DNA of 64,000 nt from assembly GCA_963765375.1 (NCBI GenBank), contig CAVXVZ010000011.1:186001-250000 (forward strand). Direction: 5' to 3'. Each line of letters opens with the position of its first letter. Position 1 is the first letter of the stretch. The notes below the pieces were generated by a model, which was given only the letters and a program-made list of their open reading frames with translations, was not told where the DNA came from and searched no databases. This document shows, piece by piece, positions 28,971 through 37,299 of this stretch. The translations under genes and the position numbers were made by a program. This DNA comes from Roseiarcus sp963765375 (GTDB lineage: Bacteria > Pseudomonadota > Alphaproteobacteria > Rhizobiales > Beijerinckiaceae).

Positions 28971-29355
28971 TCAGGCGGCATGATCAATGCGATAGGGACG
29001 GACGAGCAGATCGGCCGGGATGCTCCACGCTTTGCTGACCTTGTGGATCATGTCGACCGTCAGCGCCCGCCGGCGCGACAAAATCTCGGACGCGCGCGAA
29101 CGCGAGCCCAGAAGTTCGGACAGCTCCGCCTGGGTATGCCCCATTTCCTCGATCGCATGGTTGAGGACGTCGATCGGATCAAAGTTCTCGTCGAGGTCGA
29201 TAGGCCAATGCTTGTCTTCATAGGCGTCGACAAGGGCAAGAAGCACATCCAGCCTGTCGCCTTTCTCCGTGCCCTCCGTCGCGCCCCAGCAAGCATCGAT
29301 CTCCTTGAGCGCGGCTCGGTGATCCTCTTCAGTCCGAAATCGGGCGAATATCCAT
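28971..29355 (-). pseudogene. higA: HigA-type antitoxin, frameshifted at codon 7
   Basis: ATG 29355 opens with MDIRPI and then stops after two codons. The continuation RTEEDHRAALKEIDACWG, typical of HigA antitoxins, is in the next frame. One extra base in the run 29337-29339 explains it; the length (385 nt) is 3n+1. The C-terminal part is intact and has the helix-turn-helix (TQAELSELLGSRSRASEIL). Restart at GTG 29246 would give a 91-aa protein that keeps the DNA-binding domain. It lies ten bases after higB. Restored length would be 127 aa. Confidence 0.75.
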
Positions 29356-29365
29356 GGAACAGCCC

Positions 29366-29668
29366 CTAGAACACCGATACCGTCAACGCATCGACCCGAT
29401 CATACTCGGCGTGCGTGCCGATGAACTTAGCGAACACTGCCTGCCGACGGAAATCGAACGCCGCCACCAGGCGATAGTCTCCTCCCGCGACTTCGAATCT
29501 CACTCGCTCGCCATTGAGCCCCTTGCACTTCGGAGCCGCTCTTTGCACTTGGTCCGTTGATGACCAACGGGCCGCTTTGACGCGTTTCAGCCAACGCTCC
29601 AACGCTACTTTGGTCTCCGGATGAGCGCTCCAAAACCCGACAAGCGCATTTCGGGCGACTATCCGCAT
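29366..29668 (-). CDS. higB: HigB-type mRNA interferase toxin
   Basis: A 100-residue RelE-superfamily toxin that would cleave mRNA on the ribosome. Family features are VARNALVGFWSAHPE at the start, GGDYRLVAAF in the middle and FAKFIGTHAEYDRVDA near the end. The toxin precedes the antitoxin, as is typical of higBA. ATG 29668 is preferred as the family start; it lies about six bases after a good -10 element, so the message is probably leaderless. ATG 29677 and 29683 are alternatives. Confidence 0.85.
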   Translation of the reverse strand: MRIVARNALVGFWSAHPETKVALERWLKRVKAARWSSTDQVQRAAPKCKGLNGERVRFEVAGGDYRLVAAFDFRRQAVFAKFIGTHAEYDRVDALTVSVF

Positions 29669-29683
29669 CCGGATCATATACAT

Positions 29684-29700
29684 GTTCCCAAATCGGGAAC
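29684..29700 (-). promoter_or_regulatory. higBA operator overlapping the promoter
   Basis: GTTCCC-AAATC-GGGAAC is a perfect 6-bp inverted repeat. On the minus strand it lies between TTGTTC (a -35 candidate) and TATATG (a -10 candidate), about 16 bases apart. Bound HigA would block transcription, giving autoregulation. Confidence 0.65.
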
Positions 29701-29845
29701 AACGCGGTGAAGATCGAACCCACGCCCTCTCGATCTGTCGCGGGGATGGGCCAATTGACTGGCGACCGGCGCTCCCCACAATGAGACGTGCGTCCGGCCG
29801 CTCCGGCCGGTCGGCGGTCATTTTGGCGTCAATGAGGAGTTTGTC

Positions 29846-30860
29846 ATGCGATCGCATCTTGCCTGGCTTGCCGGAGCGGCGCTCGGCGCCGCGGCTGCTC
29901 TTTCCGCCAACGCGGGCACGCTCGATCAGGTCAAGGCGCGCGGCCAATTGATCTGCGGCGCCAATCCGGGCCTCGCCGGCTTCGGCCTGCCCGACGACCA
30001 GGGGGTCTACAAGGGCCTCGACATCGACGAGTGCCGCGCGATCGCCGCGGCGATCTTCAACGATCCGACGAAGGTCAAATTCCTGCCGATCAACGCCAAG
30101 GACCGGCCGACGATCCTGGCGTCGGGCGAGATCGACGTGCTCATCCGCAACACCACCTGGACGCTGTCGCGCCAGACCGGCGGCATGTTCTTCACCGGCA
30201 TCAATTATTACGACGGGCAGGGTTTCATGGTGCGCAAGAAGCTCGGGATCGAACTCGGCGCTCAAGCTCGACGGCGCCTCGGTCTGCGTCCAGCAGGGGA
30301 CGACGACCGAGCTCAACCTCGCCGACTATTTCCGCGCCAACGCCATGAAACTGGAAGCGGTCGTGTTCGCGACCGACGACGAGGCGACCAAGGCTTACGA
30401 CAGCGGCCGCTGCGACGCCTACACCACCGACGCGTCGGGCCTCTATTCCGAGCGTCTCAAGATGTCCAATCCGGACGACCACATCGTGCTGCCGGAGATC
30501 ATCTCCAAGGAGCCGCTCGGCCCTTCGGTCCGCAAGGATGACATTCAGTGGTTCCAGATCGTGCAATGGACCCATTATGCGCTCATCACCGCCGAGGAGC
30601 TCGGCGTGACCCAGGCCAACGTCGACGAGAAGCTCAAGTCCGACAACCCGGCGATCCGGCGCCTGCTCGGGGTCGAGGGCGATTTCGGCACGGGGCTCGG
30701 CCTCACCAACGACTGGGCCTATCGCATCATCAAGCACGTCGGCAATTACGGCAAATCGTTCGAGCGCAACGTCGGCCAGGGTTCGCCGATCAAGATCCGC
30801 CGCGGCCTGAACGCGCTCTGGAGCCAGGGCGGCCTGCAATACGCCCCGCCGATAAGGTGA
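29846..30860 (+). pseudogene. Polar amino-acid ABC transporter binding protein (AapJ-like), frameshifted
   Basis: From ATG 29846 (AGGAG upstream) the frame encodes a signal peptide (residues 1-23) and the N-terminal lobe (GVYKGLDIDECRAIAAAIF, then GQGFMVRKKLGI). The expected ALKLDGASVCVQQGTTTELN is in another frame that runs to 30860. One extra A at 30252/30253 accounts for the shift; the length (1015 nt) is 3n+1 and would give 337 aa. No permease or ATPase genes adjoin, so it is an orphan binding protein. It is either decayed or mis-sequenced. Confidence 0.75.
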
Positions 30861-30891
30861 GGCTGGGCTCCGACCGCCGGCGCGACGCAGT

Positions 30892-32181
30892 TCAGCTCTC
30901 GGCGCCCAATTCCAGCGCAAAGATTTCCTTCGGCTCCCTCACCCCGCGCAATGCGTGCCGGCCGAGCAATTCGAGACGGCTGTCGGCGCCCATGATCCCG
31001 GCGACGAATTCGGCCGAGACGAGAACCGCGCGGCCGAGCGGCTCGCATAAAGCCTCGATGCGGGCGACCTCGTTGACGGCCGGGCCGATGACGGTGAAGT
31101 CGAGCCGGTCGGTCGCCCCGACATTGCCGTAGAGCACCTCGCCGAGATGGAGCGCGAGATCGACGGACGCGACCGGAAGGCCGGCCGCCGCGCGCGCCTT
31201 GTTCATCTCATCGATGTTTCGCGTCGCCTCGATCGCGGCGTCGAGCGCGTGCCGGCAGGTTTCGGCCCGGTCGCGCTCCTCGAACGAGAAAACGGCGAGC
31301 ATCGCATCGCCGATGAATTTGAGCACCTGGCCGCCGTGCGGGCGCAGCGAGGCGGTCAGGACCTCGAACACGTCGTTGAGCAGTTCGACGACCACCGGAC
31401 CCGGCGCCGAGTCGCTCACCGCCGTGAAGCCGCGGATGTCGGCGTACCAGATCACGGCGCGCAGGGTATCGACCGAACCGCGCATGATCGAGCCCGCGTG
31501 GACGCGCCGCCCAGCGTCCTCGCCGAGATAAGTCGCGAGCAGTCCCGAGGCGATGACGTAGCCTGCGTGCGACTTCATCGCCAGCGAAAGCGCGGGCAGC
31601 GTCGCCTGCAACAGCCTCGTATCGTCGTCGCTGAAACCGCCTCGACGATCGGTCGCGAACGAATAGACGATGCCGGTTCCCTGCGACCGGTCGCCGTCCC
31701 TTCCGAATGGAAAGATGTAAGCAAGATAGTCGGTCGCGCCGGCGGCGAAGAATTCGGCCAATATCGGAAAATCGCGCTGGTCCGGGCCCTGTTCCAGTCG
31801 CCTGCGCATGATCGGGCTTTCCTCGCCCTCGCGCGCCCTTCCGATGAGATGGTTGAGCGGACTGCTCCGCCAATCGTCCTCTTCGAGACTGCCGTGAGCG
31901 TACTGTTCGGGCTCGATGGCGTTGAGGTCGCGCCGCCAGACATAGCCGTAGCCGTTCCACTGCGGATGCAGGGTCTCCATCGCCAGATGCGCGCGCCAAA
32001 GCTGCGTTCCGTCGATGACCAGGCGCTGGCAAAAACCGTCGAACAATTCATAGGCGCCGGCGCCGCGCAGTCCTTCGCGCACCGCCCACATGTGGGTCGC
32101 GATGATGCGATGGCCGAGCGCATCGTCGAACGTCGTGAGCCGGAGCCGCGAGATTTCCTCTGCGCTGTCGTCGGATGGCAT
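30892..32181 (-). CDS. Class III adenylate/guanylate cyclase
   Basis: A 429-residue protein. The N-terminal 220 residues are a sensor-like region of unknown type (WRAHLAMETLHPQWNGYGY), seen with cyclases of this group. The C-terminal catalytic domain has WYADIRGFTAVSD (metal-binding Asp), FIGDAMLAVF (second Asp) and VNEVARIEAL. It has no membrane segment. ATG 32181 has AAGG eight bases upstream; ATG 32217 is possible. It sits beside a LysM gene on the same strand, 57 bases downstream of that gene's stop. Confidence 0.88.
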   Translation of the reverse strand: MPSDDSAEEISRLRLTTFDDALGHRIIATHMWAVREGLRGAGAYELFDGFCQRLVIDGTQLWRAHLAMETLHPQWNGYGYVWRRDLNAIEPEQYAHGSLEEDDWRSSPLNHLIGRAREGEESPIMRRRLEQGPDQRDFPILAEFFAAGATDYLAYIFPFGRDGDRSQGTGIVYSFATDRRGGFSDDDTRLLQATLPALSLAMKSHAGYVIASGLLATYLGEDAGRRVHAGSIMRGSVDTLRAVIWYADIRGFTAVSDSAPGPVVVELLNDVFEVLTASLRPHGGQVLKFIGDAMLAVFSFEERDRAETCRHALDAAIEATRNIDEMNKARAAAGLPVASVDLALHLGEVLYGNVGATDRLDFTVIGPAVNEVARIEALCEPLGRAVLVSAEFVAGIMGADSRLELLGRHALRGVREPKEIFALELGAES

Positions 32182-32238
32182 GAGGAAACCTTCGTTCCTG
32201 TCGCTTCGGCGAGCCACGCCCGAGTCGATCCGCGACCG

Positions 32239-33417
32239 TCAGGGCCTCGGTCCGAACTTCGGCACGACGAAGACCTGGCCAGGATAGATGAGATTTGGGT
32301 TGTGGATCTGCGACCTGTTGGCTTCGTAGATCACCGGGTAGCGCGTCGGGTCGCCATAATAGTTTTGGCTGAGCGCCCATAAGGTGTGGCCGGGGACGAC
32401 CTGGGCGGTTTGAACCAACTCGACGACCACATCGGCGGACAGCGGAGGGTTCGGTTGCGGCGCGCCCGGCGCCGCGCCGGCCGGGGCGGGCGCAGGCGAT
32501 ACCGGCGGGGCAGGCGTCCCGGCGGAACCCAGCGGGGCGGGATAGTCGAATGGCGTATCGGCGCTCGCAACGACCGACGCGCCGCCCGGGTTGATCTCTT
32601 CGGCGCGCATCATGTACCCGCCCGGGGTCATGCCGTGCTTGATCGTCAGCGACCAGCGGCCGTCCGATTTTGTCTCGGCGTCGGCGACGTCGGCGCCGTT
32701 GAGATAGAGGCGTACGGTCGCGTTCGGCCCGGCCGAGCCCTTGGCGATCAGGCCGCCGTCGGCGTCGGCTTCGACCGACTGGATCGCGACTCGGGAGGCC
32801 GTGGCAGGCGGCGTCGCCAGGGTCCGCATCGCCAGGGCGGGCGAGGCGGGCGCGGGCGCAGCCGCCTTCGCCGGCGCGATGGTCGCGGCAGCCGCTGCTT
32901 TGGCTTCCGGCTGCGGAACCGAGACGGCGACCACTCTCGACGTTTCCGGCGCCGAGGCGCCCGCTTCCGCGGCCAACGAAAGGCTGTGATCGCCAGGCGC
33001 CAATGCCGGCGGAATGATGACGAACTCGCCCGAGGCGTCGGCCGTCGCCTCGGCGACCGTCTTGCCGTCGTCGCGCAACTCGACCTTGGCGTTTGGCGCG
33101 GCGCGGCCAGCGATGACCGCTTCGCCCGTAGGCTCGACATTCACCGCATCGAAGGCCGGCTTGAGCGGCGAGACCGCCGCCTCGCGGCCGGACGGGGAAG
33201 CCGTTGCGGCAGGCGCCGCGGGCTCGACGGCGGGCGCAGCCGGAGGGACGCTTGACGCCTTCGGTTCGGGGGCGCTGGCCAGGACCTCCGGCGCGGCGGG
33301 GGTCGGCCAAAGGAATCCGGGATGGGTCCAATAGAGCACGCCCGCCACCGCGCCTGCGACCACAGCCGTCGACGCCGCGGCTCCTCCGACCCATACCAGC
33401 CTATTTTGCGACAGCAT
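32239..33417 (-). CDS. LysM-domain cell-envelope protein
   Basis: A 392-residue protein with one N-terminal transmembrane anchor (residues 8-30), long Ala/Pro-rich low-complexity regions, and two Ig-like segments (GEAVIAGRAAPNAKVEL and related). The C-terminal LysM domain is about residues 345-388 (HTLWALSQNYYGDPTRYP, then YPGQVFVVP), which binds peptidoglycan. Proteins of this layout are common in Hyphomicrobiales. It is likely tethered in the inner membrane with LysM in the periplasm. Confidence 0.85.
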   Translation of the reverse strand: MLSQNRLVWVGGAAASTAVVAGAVAGVLYWTHPGFLWPTPAAPEVLASAPEPKASSVPPAAPAVEPAAPAATASPSGREAAVSPLKPAFDAVNVEPTGEAVIAGRAAPNAKVELRDDGKTVAEATADASGEFVIIPPALAPGDHSLSLAAEAGASAPETSRVVAVSVPQPEAKAAAAATIAPAKAAAPAPASPALAMRTLATPPATASRVAIQSVEADADGGLIAKGSAGPNATVRLYLNGADVADAETKSDGRWSLTIKHGMTPGGYMMRAEEINPGGASVVASADTPFDYPAPLGSAGTPAPPVSPAPAPAGAAPGAPQPNPPLSADVVVELVQTAQVVPGHTLWALSQNYYGDPTRYPVIYEANRSQIHNPNLIYPGQVFVVPKFGPRP

Positions 33418-33643
33418 GCTCGCTCGCTCTCGCCTCAGGTTATACCGCGAAAGCGATCACGGGGACAAATGTTCGTCACTCTTCCTTCATGTGAGAGGTC
33501 CCGCCTGTCCGCGAAGGGGATGTTGGGGTTTCAAGTTTGGCGGCCATGCCCGCCCGAATGCGCCTGCGAGGGCGCGCCGGAAGTCGAGCAAAACCGAACG
33601 GCTCCGGGCCATCGCCGTGAAGCGGTCTTTCATCCAGAAGGAT

Positions 33644-34462
33644 TCAGGTCCGCCATTCGAACCGGAACACCGGAACCATCTCGGAAAACCCCTTCAGCCG
33701 CCGCTCGCCGAGCGCGACGAAGCGCGCTGCGTCCTCCTCGGACAAGTCGCGCACCCGCCAGGAAACGACAATGCCGTTGGCCTCCGCCTCGCTGCACAGC
33801 CGGCTTGCGAGCTGCACTGTCGCGCCGAACAGGTCGTTATGCTCGGCGACCGGTTCGCCCGCGTCGATGCCGATCCGGACGCCCAAGCTCTCCGACGCTT
33901 CGGCGTTATAGTTTGCGAAGCGCCGCTGGATCTCGGCGGCGGCGCGCACCGCGTCCGCCACATTGTCGAAGGACGCCATGATCCCGTCGCCGGTATGCTT
34001 GACCTCACGCCCCCCATGCGCCTCAAGGCCGCGCCGAACGATCGCGTCGTGCGCCCGAACCAGTTCGAGCGCCGCGCTGTCGCCAAGCCGCGCCGTCATC
34101 TCGGTCGAACCGACGATGTCGGTGAACATGACGGCGCGCAATCCGGGATCGACCGCGGGCGCAGCCGCATCGCGGGACGCCCGCGGATCGCCGATCCGGC
34201 CGAGGAACGCCTCGACGGCGACAAGGTCGACCGGAATGATCGCGTGGGCGACTTGGCCATGCGCCTCACGATGGACTTGCTCTGCGGTAGCTTGATTGGG
34301 CGCATGGACGAGGCAAAAGGCGGCGCCGTTTCCCTCGTCGAACCAGTAGGCCATATACTTGACCCCGTGCCGGTCCTGGATGTCGACATCCCTGCGGTGC
34401 GCCTCGGCGACGTCCGCTTGCTTCATTCCACGCAAGTCGTGGCGGTCCATGAAGATCGGCAA
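33644..34462 (-). CDS. DUF4242 and class III cyclase domain protein
   Basis: A 272-residue protein. Residues 1-90 match the nickel-responsive-type DUF4242 layout (MPIFMDRHDL, AYWFDEGNGAAFCLV, HAPNQAT). Residues 108-265 are a class III nucleotidyl cyclase: VMFTDIVGSTEMTARLGD (metal Asp), KHTGDGIMASF (second Asp) and VQLASRLCSEA. It would make cAMP or cGMP in the cytoplasm. It is the second cyclase within 3.5 kb; the two differ outside the catalytic domain and are not recent duplicates. Confidence 0.88.
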   Translation of the reverse strand: MPIFMDRHDLRGMKQADVAEAHRRDVDIQDRHGVKYMAYWFDEGNGAAFCLVHAPNQATAEQVHREAHGQVAHAIIPVDLVAVEAFLGRIGDPRASRDAAAPAVDPGLRAVMFTDIVGSTEMTARLGDSAALELVRAHDAIVRRGLEAHGGREVKHTGDGIMASFDNVADAVRAAAEIQRRFANYNAEASESLGVRIGIDAGEPVAEHNDLFGATVQLASRLCSEAEANGIVVSWRVRDLSEEDAARFVALGERRLKGFSEMVPVFRFEWRT

Positions 34463-34645
34463 GCGGTCTCCCTTGTCCGGCAGCCTTCCTTCCCCGGGCG
34501 CGGCGCCGGCTGAGAAAGGGCGATCGGCGGCGAGCCCGTGTTATCGGGTCGGATATAGCCATGCCTGTTCGGCAGCGACGGCTCTGCGACCCGGAAGGGG
34601 CGAGCCGACGCCGAACGGCGCCGCTGATCCGAAGGAGTAAGTTGC

Positions 34646-34771
34646 ATGGCCGATCTCGCCAGTACGGCAGCCGCCCAAGTTCACTGTCTCCTTCGCCGGA
34701 TCGACCCACACCCCCTTTTGCAGCGAAGGTCGATCACCAGGCCAACGTCCCCGATGCGCCTGGTCCGTTGA
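34646..34771 (+). CDS. Candidate 41-aa small protein
   Basis: GAAGGAG lies eight bases before ATG 34646, an excellent ribosome binding site, and the frame runs 41 codons to TGA 34769-34771. The peptide turns Arg-rich after residue 16. I do not recognise it. It could also be the start of a frameshifted longer gene, since another frame stays open beyond. The rest of the 465-base gap between 34462 and 34928 holds nothing I can support. Confidence 0.3.
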   Translation: MADLASTAAAQVHCLLRRIDPHPLLQRRSITRPTSPMRLVR

Positions 34772-34927
34772 TCCGCCGCCGCGAGTGGCGGCGGGCGGGT
34801 TGTATTCGCGCTCGAAATGCCCCGGCGGCGACGAACCTGGACGACCCGTCGCTCGGCTCCAGGAGTTGATCGGCTAAAGTCTGGATGTTTATCGCCCGGC
34901 AGCGGTGGCGAAAATGGCGGAGATTAC

Positions 34928-35548
34928 CTACGTCTCGCCGCCGGGCGGACCGAAGCTGAGCGCCATCCGCACGAGATGAGAAATCGTGCGGGCCCGCAAC
35001 TTATGCATGACGGCGGCCCTATGGTGCTCGGTGGTGCGGGGGGTAATGCCCAACTGGCGCGCGATCAGCTTCGTCGGCAAGCCCTCCACCAGCAACGCGA
35101 AGACTTCGTGCTCGCGCTGGGTGAGCAGCGCGCATCGGCTCCTGAACTCCTCGACCTGGGACTGGCGATCGCGAGCCTGTTCGGTCCTCGCCAACGCGTC
35201 CTCGACGGTGACCAGCAGGGCTTCGGGGTCCAGCGGCTTCTGAACAAAATCGAATGCGCCGCATTTCATCGCCGAAACCGCGGTCGGGACGTCGGCATGT
35301 CCGGTTATCAGGATAACCGCCGTGTCGGCGTCGGTCGCCGCGATTCGCTTGAGCAGTCCGACGCCACTCAGGCCGGGTAGCTGATTGTCGAGGATGACGC
35401 AGGCCGACTCGTCCGGCGAGGATTGAAGATAGTCTTCGGCCGACGCGAATGTGCGCGACTCGATCTGGGCGGTGGACAGCAGCAAGGCCAGCGACTCGCG
35501 GACGCTCGCCTCGTCGTCGACGATATCGACGTGACGTCTATTCGGCAT
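34928..35548 (-). CDS. FixJ/NarL-type response regulator
   Basis: A 206-residue regulator. The receiver domain has Asp11/Asp12, phospho-acceptor Asp54 (VILDNQLPG) and Lys104 (FVQKPLD). The LuxR-type DNA-binding domain is at about 140-200 (LTQREHEVFALLVEGLPTKLIARQLG). ATG 35548 begins the conserved receiver and overlaps the kinase gene by 11 bases, so the pair is co-expressed. The likely task is transcription control by the linked sensor; the signal is unknown. Confidence 0.9.
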   Translation of the reverse strand: MPNRRHVDIVDDEASVRESLALLLSTAQIESRTFASAEDYLQSSPDESACVILDNQLPGLSGVGLLKRIAATDADTAVILITGHADVPTAVSAMKCGAFDFVQKPLDPEALLVTVEDALARTEQARDRQSQVEEFRSRCALLTQREHEVFALLVEGLPTKLIARQLGITPRTTEHHRAAVMHKLRARTISHLVRMALSFGPPGGET

Positions 35549-37076
35549 CGCCGTCAGGTCCATTGATTTTGAGCTCGACCACGAATTTGGTTCCCTCCGG
35601 CTCGATGGGCTGCCACCAAATGCGGCCGCCATGCTGTCGCACGATTTGACGGCTGAGGGTGAGCCCAAGGCCCATGCCCCGGGGTTTCGACGTCTGGTAG
35701 GCCTCGAACAGGCTCTCCGCCAGCTCCGGCGAGACTTCGCGGCCATTGTCATCAATCTGGACAATCGCGCAATCGTCGCGGCCGATCACCCGAACGACGA
35801 CGCGGCCACGCCCGTCTCCGCGCTCCGCGGCGGCGTCGACGGCATTGCCGACGACATTGTTGAGGACCTGCTCGATCCCGATCGGGTCGGCCTTGACCAA
35901 AGGGACCGGACGATGGCTTTCGACGGCGATTTCGACGCCGCGGGCGGTCGCGCCCTGCATGGACAGCGCCCGAATCGTCTCGGCTGCGTCGACGAGGTTC
36001 AGGGGACGCGCCTCCAATCTGCCGACGGAGATGAGATCGCGGATGCGCTGCACGACCTGGCGCGTTCGCTGCGCTTCGGCCTCGGCTTTGCGCAAGGCGT
36101 CCATGACCGGCTCCGGGCTCGCGCCCGATTGCAACATCCGGCGCGCCGCCAGCGCGTAGGTCGCGACCGTGGACAAGGGTTGGCTGAGTTCATGCGCAAG
36201 CAGCATGCCCATCGCGCCGGCTGTCGCTTGCGCCGAGACGCGCACCAACTCCCCCTGCTGTTCCCGAAGCCGCAGGTTGGCGCGCTCACGCTCGGTGACG
36301 GCCGCGCCGAGAATGAGCCCGGTGATCGAAAGCACCAGCATCAGGATTTGAAACTGGTCAAAATCGCTTTCCGCGATACCGATGTGCGAAGCGGTCATGA
36401 AAAAAGCCGTCTGGAGCGCAAGGAGCGCGAGCGCCACGCCGGCATAACCCGCTCGCATGCCCATCCAGATGACCGGCGAGAACAACAGATAGAACAAATG
36501 GTAGGCGTATTCGCTGCTCGCGCCGCGGAGGAGCGCGATCACCAGGCACGAACTCACGAGGAAAACGGTCCAGTCGAGCGTGTCGTCTCTCCGCCAGACC
36601 CAGCGGGGCCGGGAGAAAAGCATGAACACCGCCGTCGCGGCGGAAAGGATCGCGATGATCCCGACGGTGTCGCCGATCCAGAAGTGCCGTACCGCGGCGA
36701 CGAACTGATTGACGGGCAGCGAAGCGGCGAGACAGAGGACGCCGCAGTAGATCAACGCGGTCAGGATCGCGCCCGCCGGCACGGTCGCGAGCATGGTGAG
36801 GAGGTTGGCCAGATCGCTGCGCCTGAGGCTGAACTTGAGCGCATCGCGCAATGTGACGGCGAGTCCGAGGTAGCCGAGGGTCAAGGCGGATTCAGACAGC
36901 ATTATAATGTGAAAACTCTGATGAACATGGGAGACCAGGACGTCGGCCAATATCGCGCCGGCGAGGACGAAGGGTAGATATTTGACCCCTTCCATCAGCA
37001 CGAGGACGGAGAGCCCGTCGTCCGGGCTCCACAGCGTAATGCCGAGCGCGTGGAATTGATACCGAGCGGTCATCAC
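35538..37076 (-). CDS. MASE1-type membrane sensor histidine kinase
   Basis: About eight transmembrane helices (residues 1-260) form a MASE1-like sensor. The kinase core follows: AHELSQPL with phospho-acceptor His295, the N box NNVVGNAVDAA, and a G2 box MGLGLTLSRQIV. The G1 box reads DNGREVSPE instead of DNGPGVSPE, losing one Gly, so ATP binding may be weakened. The hydrophobic FLAAYLALNV that should be part of helix 1 is encoded upstream of ATG 37076. That frame is open to a TAG near 37191 but has no standard start codon, so the N-terminus is unresolved. Confidence 0.82.
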   Translation of the reverse strand: MMTARYQFHALGITLWSPDDGLSVLVLMEGVKYLPFVLAGAILADVLVSHVHQSFHIIMLSESALTLGYLGLAVTLRDALKFSLRRSDLANLLTMLATVPAGAILTALIYCGVLCLAASLPVNQFVAAVRHFWIGDTVGIIAILSAATAVFMLFSRPRWVWRRDDTLDWTVFLVSSCLVIALLRGASSEYAYHLFYLLFSPVIWMGMRAGYAGVALALLALQTAFFMTASHIGIAESDFDQFQILMLVLSITGLILGAAVTERERANLRLREQQGELVRVSAQATAGAMGMLLAHELSQPLSTVATYALAARRMLQSGASPEPVMDALRKAEAEAQRTRQVVQRIRDLISVGRLEARPLNLVDAAETIRALSMQGATARGVEIAVESHRPVPLVKADPIGIEQVLNNVVGNAVDAAAERGDGRGRVVVRVIGRDDCAIVQIDDNGREVSPELAESLFEAYQTSKPRGMGLGLTLSRQIVRQHGGRIWWQPIEPEGTKFVVELKINGPDGDAE

Positions 37077-37299
37077 GTTCAGCGCCAGATAGGCCGCAAG
37101 GAACGCAATCCCGATCAGCCAGAACCGCGGTCTGACAAGGTTCTCCGCGGCGTCTGTCCACGCGGATCGCGGCGCTTCCTCTCGGTGATTTAATCTCTAT
37201 CTGTCCTGGCCGGCAGCGAGGCCCATCCGGGGTACGTTTCTGGCCTCGACCTCCTCGATCAACTCGCCGCGGGGGCCGGGCGACGGGATCATCGCCTAG

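Noticed and set aside
29684..30316. Extension of the higB frame on the minus strand
   Set aside because: Upstream of higB the frame is only the antisense shadow of the ABC binding-protein gene.
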